Source: Hyphomicrobium_A sp963782555 (lineage in GTDB: Bacteria; Pseudomonadota; Alphaproteobacteria; Rhizobiales; Hyphomicrobiaceae). From it: a DNA stretch of 64,000 nucleotides. Every line of letters starts with the position of its first letter. The stretch's first letter is position 1. The translations under genes and the position numbers were made by a program. The DNA is taken from NCBI GenBank assembly GCA_963782555.1, contig CAWAKB010000005.1, positions 372,001-436,000 on the forward strand, written 5' to 3'. Of the stretch, positions 35,311 through 43,957 are shown piece after piece. The notes beneath the pieces were generated by a model, which worked only from the letters and a program-made list of their open reading frames with translations, was not told the DNA's origin and did no database searches.

Positions 35311-36618
35311 ATGCAGCACTCGAGGTTTACCGAGCAGCAGATTGCGTTCGTGCTCGAGCAGGTTGCGCGCGGCGCTTCCGTCGAGGAGACGTGCCGCAAG
35401 GCGGGAATCCCAGCCCCGACATATTACCGCTGGCGCGCGCGGTACGCCGGCATGAATCCGGCGGAGATCCGGCGCCTGCACGAGATCGAGGAGGAGAACA
35501 GGCGTCTGAAGCGGCTGCTGGCAACGCTGCTCCACGTCAAGTCGGCGGCGCCGAGCGCTCCGCCCCCCTCCCAATCGCGGGCGCTCGTGCCTGTGCCGGC
35601 CCCAGCCGCTGTGCCAGCTCTGGCCCCTGTGCCCATGGGGATGAATAGGTACTGGCATGCGCTCTCCGGCTATCTGCCCAGTGGTGACAGGCTCGAGGTC
35701 CGGCAGCAGACGCGGGCCTTCTTGAAGCGCGTGCAGGCGTGGACGCGCACGCAATCCAAGGAGGGGCGGCCGCGCTCGGTCCGCGACGCCGACCCCAATC
35801 TGTGGGCCTCGCTGCTCAAGACTTGGCGGGCGCGCAAGCTCCTGATCGTCTGTTTTGCGGGAGGTCTCGTGGGCGGCTTCGCGATGGGGCTCATGCCCGC
35901 CGCGACCGAGGATCCGGCGACGACGCCCGTGCCGGTCAACATGGACGTGCGCCTCAACAGCTACGGCGGACTGAAGAGCACAATGGACAAGGGCTGGGGG
36001 CGCAGCGAACCGTGGGGGCGTTGGATGGAGGGCGGCAGCGCCTCGATCCTGCTGGGCTTCGATGGGGCAGCGCGCGGCGACGTAGAGCTCCTGATCGAGG
36101 CGCGCGCCCGCCTGGCGCAGGGCCAGCCGGAGCAAACGCTGATAGTCCGCTTCAACGATGCCGAGCTCGGACGCTGGCGTCTGCCCGAGGAGACGGGCCG
36201 GGTGCGCCGCCGCTTCATCGTGCCCAACGCGGTCTTCAACCGCAGCACGGCGGGGCGGCTCACCTTCACGTTGGACAACAAGGCGCCGCTATCCCCGGTC
36301 TTCGGGCTCGAGGCGGTATCGCTGCGCGACGCGAGGTTCCTGCACGACTTCAGGGGCTTCGTGGATAGCTGCAGCAGCGGCAAGCTCATCGGGTGGGCGG
36401 TGGCCGAAGGCACCGCGGTGAACGTGGCGGCAAGTGCCAACGGTGAGCCATTGGACGCCACCTTCTCAAACGTTAAGCGGCCCGATCTTGCCGCGCACGG
36501 ACTGCCGGACGACGCCGGCTTCGAGCTGACGCTGGCGCAGCCTGTCGCCGCGGGAAGCCCGATCGATGTGCGCTTTGCCGACGGACGGCCTCTGTCCGGC
36601 TCGCCGTGCACGCCCTAG
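35311..36618 (+). CDS. IS3 OrfA-type DNA-binding domain fused to a membrane segment and beta-sandwich domains
   Basis: 435 aa with an unusual architecture. Residues 1-75 are an IS3-family OrfA: helix-turn-helix (SRFTEQQIAFVLEQVARG...TCRKAGIPAPTYYRWRARY) plus the leucine-zipper tail GMNPAEIRRLHEIEEENRRLKRLL. A Pro/Ala/Val linker (80-110) and a basic region follow, then one membrane helix (about 176-195, LLIVCFAGGLVGGFAMGLM). The outer part has a beta-sandwich (about 218-345, with EPWGRWMEGGSASILLGF) and a second domain (345-435, GFVDSCSSGKLIGWAVAEG...DDAGFELTL) like those attached to glycosyltransferases. No transposase catalytic OrfB is nearby. It looks like a domesticated transposon domain used in a membrane-bound regulator, but function is unproven. 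Confidence 0.75.
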   Translation: MQHSRFTEQQIAFVLEQVARGASVEETCRKAGIPAPTYYRWRARYAGMNPAEIRRLHEIEEENRRLKRLLATLLHVKSAAPSAPPPSQSRALVPVPAPAAVPALAPVPMGMNRYWHALSGYLPSGDRLEVRQQTRAFLKRVQAWTRTQSKEGRPRSVRDADPNLWASLLKTWRARKLLIVCFAGGLVGGFAMGLMPAATEDPATTPVPVNMDVRLNSYGGLKSTMDKGWGRSEPWGRWMEGGSASILLGFDGAARGDVELLIEARARLAQGQPEQTLIVRFNDAELGRWRLPEETGRVRRRFIVPNAVFNRSTAGRLTFTLDNKAPLSPVFGLEAVSLRDARFLHDFRGFVDSCSSGKLIGWAVAEGTAVNVAASANGEPLDATFSNVKRPDLAAHGLPDDAGFELTLAQPVAAGSPIDVRFADGRPLSGSPCTP

Positions 36619-36785
36619 CGGCGCGCTTCACGACTTAACATGTCGCGTTGGAAGCTTGAGCCAGATCAAGGGCTGGCAGTGCCATCTATGACAGTAATTT
36701 GACAGGGCGGGCGATGAGAGCGACCGTTTCTCTTTAGCGGTTGGGATTCAGATTGCCGGCACGGGGGGCGGCGCGGGAGCACGCC

Positions 36786-37073
36786 ATGGTGACCCTGGAA
36801 GATTGCATTGCCTTCAGCGGCTTGACCGAAGCCGAGGTGCTGGCGCTCGCCGAGCACGAGCACATTCCTGAGATCGCGGCGGCGGCGCTGGCAGAGTACT
36901 TGTTGAAGCAGCGGAACGGGACCGACAAGGTCCACGCGATGATCGTGGAGGACATTCGCGCGGCGCTGCATCGGGGCGACCACGCCCACGCGCGCGAGCT
37001 GTTCGCGGCCCTGCGCCATTTCCTCGAGACGCATCCCGACGCAAAGAAGCGGCGCCCCGATCAGATCGCGTGA
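36786..37073 (+). CDS. Small conserved protein of unknown function
   Basis: 95 aa, helical and acidic, beginning MVTLEDCIAFSGLTEAEVLALAEHEHIPEI. The ATG has GGGAG 6 nt upstream. From memory similar short proteins are widespread in Rhizobiales, without assigned function. The N-terminal 60 residues look like a compact helical bundle; the end is basic (KKRRPDQIA). Lies alone between the fusion protein gene and a terminator-like hairpin. Confidence 0.7.
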   Translation: MVTLEDCIAFSGLTEAEVLALAEHEHIPEIAAAALAEYLLKQRNGTDKVHAMIVEDIRAALHRGDHAHARELFAALRHFLETHPDAKKRRPDQIA

Positions 37074-37086
37074 GGGAAGACAAATT

Positions 37087-37111
37087 GGGGACGGCGAACA
37101 TCGCCGTCCCC
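37087..37111. terminator. Strong hairpin between convergent genes
   Basis: GGGGACGGCGA pairs perfectly with TCGCCGTCCCC around the loop ACA. It lies 14 bp after the small protein stop and 20 bp past the end of the minus-strand esterase. The flanking A/T runs are short on both sides, so it may act as a bidirectional terminator or transcript-end stabiliser. Confidence 0.5.
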
Positions 37112-37131
37112 CAAAAGGTCCTTGCATGCGT

Positions 37132-38826
37132 CTAGTTGGTCGATGCCGCGCGCGCGGCGAGATCATCCCAGAAGTCGCATTTGTGGCTCGCGGAGAACGT
37201 CGCGGTGGTGACGGGATGCGGAAGCTGCAAAGACTGATAGTGGTCTTTGCGGCTGTCGTAGCGCGGCCAGTTATCAAGCCCACGCGCGTTGGGATTGCCC
37301 GTTTTCGCAAAGGTCGTCCAATAGCGCACCATGTCGTCGGAGAGCTTGGTCTGGGCAGCATTCAGAGGATTAATGTCGCCGGTTGCGCCGTGCCACAACG
37401 GAAAGAGGTACTGCAGCTCGAAGGTGTGCGCCGCCCCGTAAGGGAAGGAGACCAGCGGGCCGGCCGAGGGCGCGGTCGTATCCGCGAACTCGAAGCCGTA
37501 GGTTGGCACATAACGCGCGAGAATGCGGTTGAGCCGTCTCTGCGGGCATATCATTATTTGTGACGAGTAGGCAGCCGAGTAAGCTTCGCTTGGCGAATCA
37601 AAATCGAATGCCGGATACTCGTGAAGAATGTCCGGCGCATCCGCTGCCCCGAATGTTGCTTCCAGCGTCGCCGGGTATTCGTCGACCGTCAGGACATGGC
37701 CCGTCGCCAGCTCGCTAAAGGCGACAAACCAAGTCATTTCATCATGATTTGTGCCGTTGATGACGGGAACGCGATTGAACTTCCCGGAAGCCAGCGTGTC
37801 GGCGATCGTATCCTTGAGAATGGTGCCGTCGACCACACCTACCGCCGTATCGGTGTACTGCTGCCCCTGCGCAATGATGTCGCCTACCGACAAGGATCGC
37901 AGACAGGCCGCCGATTGATCGCTGCAACCGACCGCCGTCGCAAACGCCTGGCCGTAGTTGCGCGCATCCGGCAGTGCCAATTCCTTGTTCACCAGCACAT
38001 AGGAGCCGCTCTCCGCGATGACTCGGTGAAACAGCCCTTTCGCCGTCGGCGATGCCATGGCAGCGAGCACACTGTTGCCGCCCGCCAACTCGCCGAATAT
38101 CGTGACGTTGCCCGGGTCCCCGCCGAATGCAGCGATGTTCTTCTGCACCCACCGCAGCGCAAACTGCTGGTCCATGTAGCCGTAGTTGCCGAAGGCATGG
38201 CCTTCGGAATCGAGCGCTGGGTGAGCGAGGAACCCGAAGATGTTCAGCCGGTAATTGATCGATACGACGACCGTATCCCCGTTTTTGGCGAGCTTGCTGC
38301 CATCATAGTCGTTGCTCTCGCCGTCAAAGAGACCGCCACCATGGATCCAGACCATGACCGGCAGCCCGTGCTTGCTACCGTGCCCCTTGCCGCCGTGACC
38401 GTGGCCGAACTTATCGTTTCCCCAGCCGTGTCCCCAGCCGTGTCCCTTGTCTTCATCCGGAGCGAATACGTTCAGATACAGGCAATCTTCTTGCATGCTG
38501 GGTGCCGCAAACACCCCCAGCGTGTTTGTCTGCACGCACCTGTTGCCGAAGGCCACGGCATCGCGCGTAGCCCGCCACTTGTGCGGAGATTGCGGCGGCC
38601 GCCAGCGAAGCTGACCGACCGGCGGCGCAGCGAAGGGGATGCCCAAGAATATGTTGAGCCCGTCACGCGTCAGTCCCCTTACGGGGCCATCTTTGGTTTG
38701 GACGATACCGGTGCGGCCAGACCCCGAGTGGGCGATTGCTGCCGCCGAGGTTCCGAGCAGCGCCACAGACATCACTGCAGCCGCGACGTACCGCGACATA
38801 CGCGGACGCGTGTTCTTGCGTTTCAT
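37132..38826 (-). CDS. Exported type-B carboxylesterase-like protein lacking the catalytic serine
   Basis: 564 aa, signal peptide about residues 1-32. The alpha/beta-hydrolase fold of the carboxylesterase B family is clear: GPVRGLTRDGLNIFLGIPFAAPPVGQLRW, EDCLYLNVF, VMVWIHGGG (oxyanion hole). The nucleophile motif, normally GESAGG, reads GELAGG: Leu247, codon TTG at 38086-38088, one base from TCG. The acidic residue (NHDEMTW) and histidine (GAAHTFEL) of the triad remain. An insert of about 28 residues rich in Gly and His (126-153) precedes the HGGG motif. It may be a non-catalytic homologue, a recent loss, or a sequence error. Confidence 0.85.
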   Translation of the reverse strand: MKRKNTRPRMSRYVAAAVMSVALLGTSAAAIAHSGSGRTGIVQTKDGPVRGLTRDGLNIFLGIPFAAPPVGQLRWRPPQSPHKWRATRDAVAFGNRCVQTNTLGVFAAPSMQEDCLYLNVFAPDEDKGHGWGHGWGNDKFGHGHGGKGHGSKHGLPVMVWIHGGGLFDGESNDYDGSKLAKNGDTVVVSINYRLNIFGFLAHPALDSEGHAFGNYGYMDQQFALRWVQKNIAAFGGDPGNVTIFGELAGGNSVLAAMASPTAKGLFHRVIAESGSYVLVNKELALPDARNYGQAFATAVGCSDQSAACLRSLSVGDIIAQGQQYTDTAVGVVDGTILKDTIADTLASGKFNRVPVINGTNHDEMTWFVAFSELATGHVLTVDEYPATLEATFGAADAPDILHEYPAFDFDSPSEAYSAAYSSQIMICPQRRLNRILARYVPTYGFEFADTTAPSAGPLVSFPYGAAHTFELQYLFPLWHGATGDINPLNAAQTKLSDDMVRYWTTFAKTGNPNARGLDNWPRYDSRKDHYQSLQLPHPVTTATFSASHKCDFWDDLAARAASTN

Positions 38827-38968
38827 TGAGCGTCTCCTCCGTTGAGCCGAATTCTTCGTCGGCCTGCATGGAGGTCTAGCCAGAACGTCGCAGTGCGTCT
38901 GTCACCGCACCGATCGCGCTGTCACTTTCCTGCTCTCTATTTTTTCGAGCCGGGACGAGCCTGCGGCC

Positions 38969-39853
38969 TCAGCGGCAGTCGCGAAACTGCGTTGGCGTCA
39001 CGCCCATAAGCTTATGAAAGATCTTCGTGAAATGACTATGGCTGGAGAAGCCGAGGTCGGCAGCGATGTAAGCCACACTGCAATGCGAGTCGGCGAGCAG
39101 CATTTTCGCCTGCGCAATCCGCTCCCGCATAACGAAGTGATGCGGTGTCATGCCGAACGTCGCCTTGAAGACTCGGTAGAAGTAGGAGGGACTGACGCCG
39201 ATCGTCTCGGCAAGGTCCCTCACCGTGATTTCCGTGCCCAGGTTGTCTTTGATGAAACGTATGATGCGCTGCTTCTGTGCGGACGACAGCCGGCCGTTGC
39301 GGTCGCTGACTGGGGGGCTATCGGTATAGCGCGAGGTTAAGTACGAGAGCAGGGCCAGGGAAAGCAATTCTGCATAAAGCCGACCCGAGGGGCACCCTGC
39401 TTTCGCCTCGACATGCATCTCGGCGATCAGCGTTGCAATCCTGGCATCCTCAGAAAAGTGGAACGGCACCAGCGAGGTCTCGATGGCCTTCGCTTCCAGC
39501 GGTGCGTGATGGCGGAACTTGGAAAGATCCAACGCAAGCGCGAGGATGTTCCAGGAGTTTGATACCCAGGACGCATCGAACTCATGCGACGTGCTGGCGA
39601 TGCAAATGGACCCCGTCACGACACTATATTGATGCAACGCCCCTCGACGTTGCCAGTACACGATGCCTTGGCCGCGGTTGCAGACGAAGAGCGTCGGCTT
39701 CTCGACGATGGCGTGCCGTCTGAGCTCTACTGGAACCACGCATTCCTCGAGCAGAAAACCCGCCCATGGAACGCTCGCACTCGAAAACTTGGGATGCGCC
39801 ACGATCGGACGCAGAGCTCCGTTTTGGGTCTCGAGTATTCGATCGGCGCTCAC
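38969..39853 (-). CDS. AraC-family transcription regulator
   Basis: 294 aa. The C-terminal 100 residues contain the two helix-turn-helix motifs of AraC: ITVRDLAETIGVSPSYFYRVFKATFG and SVAYIAADLGFSSHSHFTKIFHKLMGVTP. The N-terminal 180 residues resemble the cupin-like sensor of the AraC/TetR-like effector-binding group. It lies 142 bp upstream of the esterase-like gene on the same strand and probably regulates it, but the effector is unknown. Confidence 0.88.
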   Translation of the reverse strand: MSADRILETQNGALRPIVAHPKFSSASVPWAGFLLEECVVPVELRRHAIVEKPTLFVCNRGQGIVYWQRRGALHQYSVVTGSICIASTSHEFDASWVSNSWNILALALDLSKFRHHAPLEAKAIETSLVPFHFSEDARIATLIAEMHVEAKAGCPSGRLYAELLSLALLSYLTSRYTDSPPVSDRNGRLSSAQKQRIIRFIKDNLGTEITVRDLAETIGVSPSYFYRVFKATFGMTPHHFVMRERIAQAKMLLADSHCSVAYIAADLGFSSHSHFTKIFHKLMGVTPTQFRDCR

Positions 39854-40114
39854 GGTTTGGCCCCCGCTTGTGCGCTTGTGCTTCTTGCATCGCCTGCGTT
39901 TGAAGGGATCGCGCAGATCGGATCAGCGGATCCCTCTTCCCCCGGCGCCCTGCGTCACTATGCACACCGCTGCTGGATGGCGCAACAAGACGGGACCACC
40001 GTGGGGTGGGAGAACGCACGTTGGTCGTCGTGCTCGTTGCAGCGCAGCGCAACCAGCCGAAGCAAGTCGTGACGACCTGCAACGCGCAGCTGTGGGAATA
40101 GCGAGCAAGGTAGC

Positions 40115-40552
40115 TTAGCGGACGATGAGCATGGGCGTGGTCGAGTGCGTTAAGACGCGCGACGCCTGGCTGCCTAGCACGAACTTCACAATCCCGCGCC
40201 GCCCGTGCGAGCCCATCACGATCAGGTCGCAGTTGCAATTCTTGGCCTCGTCGACGATGCCCTCGGCGGCGAACTGATCCTTGACGTGCACCGCCTCGCA
40301 TTCGACGCCGACGCGCGCCGCCGCCTCGCTCACGCTCTTGAGGATCTTCTGGGCGTTGGCGGCTGCCGCCTTCTCGTACTCCTCGACCGGGAAGGCGACG
40401 GCCCACTCACCGGAAACCGCGGCCGTCCACGGCTCTGTCACGGTGACGGCCGTCACCTTGGAGCCGAGCGTCTTGGCGAGCGTCAGCCCCTGCTCGACCG
40501 CCCTCCCAGCAAGCTCCGAGCCATCGCTCGCGATCAGAATGTGCTTGTACAT
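40115..40552 (-). CDS. Universal stress protein, single domain
   Basis: 145 aa UspA protein. Opening YKHILIASDGSELAGRAVEQGL and the ATP-binding pattern GSHGRRGIVKFVLGSQASRVLTHS (G-xx-G-x9-GS) are intact, so it should bind ATP. Cytoplasmic. No clear operon partner: the interval 39854-40114 downstream holds no convincing gene, and the plus-strand gene at 40754 diverges. Confidence 0.9.
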   Translation of the reverse strand: MYKHILIASDGSELAGRAVEQGLTLAKTLGSKVTAVTVTEPWTAAVSGEWAVAFPVEEYEKAAAANAQKILKSVSEAAARVGVECEAVHVKDQFAAEGIVDEAKNCNCDLIVMGSHGRRGIVKFVLGSQASRVLTHSTTPMLIVR

Positions 40553-40753
40553 GCCTCGTCTCCACTGCCTCTCGCTTGCGCGCCGGAGAGCCCCCGACGG
40601 CCGCCCTCGCCCCGATGTTGCGCAAGACGCTTTATTGCGCAGGAAGTCTTAACTGATCGCGATGGGTGCTGGAACCATTGCCGGTCGGAGCCGTGCCGGC
40701 CTTGATGTCCATCAAATGACATGCCAGGGGGCGTCGTGATAAGGCACCCCGCC

Positions 40754-41752
40754 ATGCGGCTTGCGACCTTCAACCTGGAAAGTCTTGATCTTGGGCCCAA
40801 GTCGGGCGGCAGGGCGCATGTCGATTTCGCCACGCGGGTGGCCGTGTTGCGCCCCGCTCTGGAGCGGCTCGCAGCCGACGTGCTGTGCCTGCAGGAGGTC
40901 AACGCGCAGCATGTGCCGGGTGAGGAAGGGCGCCAGCTGCTGGCGCTCGACAAGCTTGTCGCCGACACGCCCTACGCGCACTATGAGCGCGCGGTAAGCA
41001 CTGGCCGAAGCGGGCACGGCGCCGCCGACGTGCACAACCTCGTCACGCTGTCGCGCTTTCCCATCATGCGCGAGCGCGAGGTGCGCCATGATCTCGTTGC
41101 GCCGCCGCTGCACACGAGCATCACGGCCGAGCCCGGCCGGGGCGCGCAAGTCTCCGTTACCTTCGACCGGCCCCTGCTGCTGACCGACATCGCGTTGTCC
41201 GAGGGACAGACGCTGTCGGTCGTGAACGTGCATCTGCGCGCGCCGCTTGCAAGCCCAGTGGCCGGGCAGAAGTCTGGTCCTTTTGCATGGCGTACGGCGT
41301 CCGGGTGGGCGGAAGGTTTCTACCTGTCGGTTTTGAAGCGGGCGGCGCAGGCGCTGGAGCTGCGCCTCCTCGTCGACGAGTTGCTTGGCGCGGACGCCGG
41401 CGCGCTCGTCGCCATTGCAGGCGATTTCAATGCGGAGGACTTCGGGCCCACTCTCCGCCTCGCCATTGCGGCGGAGGAGGATCTTGGTGCCAGCGAGCTC
41501 AGCCCGCATTCGCTTATCGTGCTCGATCGGGCGCTCTCGGCCGATCGCAGGTGGAGCGTCTTGCATCACGGGCGCGCCCAGATGCTCGACCACATCCTTG
41601 CGAGCCGCGCCCTCTATGGTCACTTCCGTTCCATCGAGGTGCACAACGAAGGGCTCGGCGATGAGGCGCTGGGCTACGGCAAGGCGCTGCACTCGGCCGC
41701 GTCCTACCATGCGCCAGTGGTCGCCACATTCGATCTCGAGGACGGCACCTGA
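40754..41752 (+). CDS. Endonuclease/exonuclease/phosphatase-family protein
   Basis: About 332 aa. The DNase I-like metal-dependent fold shows MRLATFNLESL (Asn for metal), VLCLQEVNAQ (Glu), VVNVHLRAP (His), IAGDFNAEDFG (Asp and Asn) and a final SYHAPVVATFDL (His). All catalytic positions are in place. No signal peptide. Family members act on nucleic acids, lipids or phosphoesters, so the substrate is open. ATG at 40754 is chosen because the domain begins at once and AAGG lies about 9 nt upstream; an ATG at 40721 is possible. Confidence 0.82.
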   Translation: MRLATFNLESLDLGPKSGGRAHVDFATRVAVLRPALERLAADVLCLQEVNAQHVPGEEGRQLLALDKLVADTPYAHYERAVSTGRSGHGAADVHNLVTLSRFPIMREREVRHDLVAPPLHTSITAEPGRGAQVSVTFDRPLLLTDIALSEGQTLSVVNVHLRAPLASPVAGQKSGPFAWRTASGWAEGFYLSVLKRAAQALELRLLVDELLGADAGALVAIAGDFNAEDFGPTLRLAIAAEEDLGASELSPHSLIVLDRALSADRRWSVLHHGRAQMLDHILASRALYGHFRSIEVHNEGLGDEALGYGKALHSAASYHAPVVATFDLEDGT

Positions 41753-41874
41753 CCTCGTATCGGGGAACGGCAGGTTTATCCCCGCCCGTCCTGTTGCCAT
41801 ATTGTATCGGTGACGCGCGATGCCGCGGCATCATAAGGTCATATCCGGGCTTCAAGGCGCAACAAACAAAGGTC

Positions 41875-42699
41875 ATGAACGGCATGTGGCGCGGCAGACA
41901 AGACTACAAAGAACAATCGACCGGTTGGGCGACGCGCTGGGCGGCGAGCGGCCTGCTGGCCGGTGCCGCCCTGCTTGCCGCGCTCCTTTGGGCCGGACTG
42001 TCGGGTGCCGGTGCCGAGGACGTTGACACCGCGCTCATCGTTGCCGTCGACGTATCGAACTCGGTCGACGAGCAGCGCTACCGTCTGCAGATGGAGGGCA
42101 TCGCCCAGGCGCTGGAGGACCCGGAGGTGGTCCAGGCGATCATTGGCGGCGCCAAGGGCGGCATCCTCTTCTCCATGATCACCTGGGCGGATCGTCCCAA
42201 GGTCGACCTGCCGTGGACCTACATCTCCAATGCCGCCGAGGCGCGCGCAGCCGCCAAGCGCGTGCGCGCGCTTCCCCGCCAGGGCGGCGAGTTCACCTGC
42301 ATGTCGCGCATGATGCGCTTCGTGTCGGACAAGATCGTTCCGCAGATCCCGGCCAAGGCGGCCAAGGTCGTGCTCGACATCTCCGGCGACGGGCGCGACA
42401 ACTGCAACGAGGACGAGCCGGTCGATTCCGTGCGCGACGAGCTTGTCAAATACGGCGTCACCGTCAACGGGCTTCCCATCCTCGAGAGCGGCACTGAGGA
42501 GGCCGAGGTTCCCGGCGCCGGCCCCACCAAGTCCTATCTGCCAGAGGAGCAGAAGAACACGCCGCTGGAGGAGTGGTTCCGCGCCCATGTGAAGGGCGGC
42601 GCCGGCTCCTTCGTGCTTCCCGCCAACGGCTATTCCGACTTCGGCCGCGCGATCCGCCAGAAGTTCGTTCTGGAGGTGAGCCTGCTTCTCGGCCGCTAG
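41875..42699 (+). CDS. DUF1194-type von Willebrand factor A-like protein
   Basis: 274 aa. A membrane segment or signal (about 20-40, LLAGAALLAALLWAGLSGAGA) precedes a vWA-like fold: DTALIVAVDVSNSVDEQRYRLQ gives the D-x-S-x-S metal site, and VVLDISGDGRDNC continues the domain. From memory this matches DUF1194, a family common in alphaproteobacteria without known function. Located outside the cytoplasm by its leader. The ATG at 41875 has AAAGGTC upstream. Convergent with the pentapeptide gene 7 bp away. Confidence 0.8.
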   Translation: MNGMWRGRQDYKEQSTGWATRWAASGLLAGAALLAALLWAGLSGAGAEDVDTALIVAVDVSNSVDEQRYRLQMEGIAQALEDPEVVQAIIGGAKGGILFSMITWADRPKVDLPWTYISNAAEARAAAKRVRALPRQGGEFTCMSRMMRFVSDKIVPQIPAKAAKVVLDISGDGRDNCNEDEPVDSVRDELVKYGVTVNGLPILESGTEEAEVPGAGPTKSYLPEEQKNTPLEEWFRAHVKGGAGSFVLPANGYSDFGRAIRQKFVLEVSLLLGR

Positions 42700-42706
42700 G
42701 CTCGGG

Positions 42707-43507
42707 CTACTCGAGGTAAGCGCGATCGAGGTTCTTGACCGTATCGAAGTTGCGCGCGCTCGCCTTGCCGCGTAGCGACACGAGGCGTGCCGAATTGACG
42801 TCGGCCTGATTGAAATTGGCGCCCGTCACGTCGGCGCCGGTCAGGTCGGCGCCGCCAAGCTCGCTGCCCATGAGATTGGCACCGCGCAGGTTCGCATCCC
42901 TCAACGAGGCATACTCCATCGTGACGCGGGCGAGGTTGGCGTTCTCGAAGTCGGCACCCTCCAGGTTGGCCGAGCGGAAGGCCCCGCGCATCAGCCCCAT
43001 CGACTGGTTCTTCATGTCGGCGGAGAGGTCGGCGTTCTTGAAGTTCGCCCCTTTCAGGCTCGCGCGCATGAAATCGGCGGCAATGCGCGCGCCTTCGAAG
43101 TTGGCGCCGTCCATCTTGGCGTCGCGGAACTGGGTGGAGAAGAGGCTCGCGCCCTTCAGGCTGGCGTTGGTGAAGTCGGAATGGAGGGCCCAGGCCTGAT
43201 CCAGCACGACGCCGTCGAGGTTGGAGCCTACGAACTTGGTACCGTTGATGAAGCTCGATTGCAGCTTCAGTTTCCTGAGATCGAGACCGGACAGGTCGAG
43301 CCCGTTGAGGCGCTTGCCGGACAAGTCGGCGACGCCGTTCCCCGCCGCGGCGATCGCCGCCAGGACGTCGTCGCGCGTGAGTTCGGCCTTGGTGAAGGCG
43401 TCGGATTTGAGATCAAGCTGGTCGATCATGTCTTGGGCGCGAAGGCCGGTGACGGGCACGAGCAAAAGCATGCCTGCGAGGCCCGTAACGATGAGACTTA
43501 GCCGCAT
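42707..43507 (-). CDS. Exported pentapeptide-repeat protein
   Basis: 266 aa. A signal peptide (LIVTGLAGMLLLVPVTGLRA) is followed by a helical stretch and about 30 pentapeptide repeats of the A(D/N)LxX type (for example ADLSGKRLNGLDLSGLDLRK, GANFEGARI, ANLRGANLMG) that would fold as a right-handed quadrilateral beta-helix. The ATG has GGAGAAAG just upstream. Export of a pentapeptide protein is less usual than cytoplasmic location. No enzymatic part is seen. It shares strand with the fhc genes upstream but is separated from them. Confidence 0.85.
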   Translation of the reverse strand: MRLSLIVTGLAGMLLLVPVTGLRAQDMIDQLDLKSDAFTKAELTRDDVLAAIAAAGNGVADLSGKRLNGLDLSGLDLRKLKLQSSFINGTKFVGSNLDGVVLDQAWALHSDFTNASLKGASLFSTQFRDAKMDGANFEGARIAADFMRASLKGANFKNADLSADMKNQSMGLMRGAFRSANLEGADFENANLARVTMEYASLRDANLRGANLMGSELGGADLTGADVTGANFNQADVNSARLVSLRGKASARNFDTVKNLDRAYLE

Positions 43508-43592
43508 TTGTCTTTCTCCATTCGTGTTCTTGTTGGTTGGCAGACAGCTGCATTCGCTCTGTGACATCGCCTCCGGCGGTGCGCTTGCGCGG

Positions 43593-43793
43593 TCAAAGGT
43601 CCTCGACGTCGGCGCTTGTGCAGTGCCAGCGCACGATCCTCCAATTCGGATGCCGCGCGACCCAGGTCGCGAAGTGCGGCTGCGCATCCATCATGCAGTG
43701 GTTCTGATCCACGTTGTAGGCCAGGGGAATTCGATAGTCCTTGCACACGCCGGGGTCGCCGACGAGGCAGGCCGAGATCACGATCGCGATCAT
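43593..43793 (-). CDS. Small cysteine-containing protein of unknown function
   Basis: 66 aa. GAGGAG lies 5 nt before the ATG. Sequence pattern: a hydrophobic strand (MIAIVISACLV), GVCKDYRIPL, HCMMDAQPHFATWVARHPNWRIVRWHC. Four cysteines and a WxIxRWxC end recall short conserved alphaproteobacterial proteins that I remember without assigned function. The frame is open much further upstream, but only this start has a ribosome site. Confidence 0.65.
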   Translation of the reverse strand: MIAIVISACLVGDPGVCKDYRIPLAYNVDQNHCMMDAQPHFATWVARHPNWRIVRWHCTSADVEDL

Positions 43794-43957
43794 GCGAAGC
43801 TCCTCAGATTTTGGGTCGCCGCCACGCCGTCGCAATTGGGCGCAAGATGCAAAGCCAAGGCGAACGGCGCGGCAACGCCGTACCTGCATTCGCTGCCGGT
43901 GCACCAATTGTTACACTATGACGGCGGCGCGGGCAGCTCGACCTTCGACGGTCTTCC

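Noticed and set aside
35311..35540. A complete IS3 insertion sequence
   Set aside because: Only the OrfA-type DNA-binding part is present; there is no integrase-type OrfB, no inverted repeats and no target duplication that I can see.
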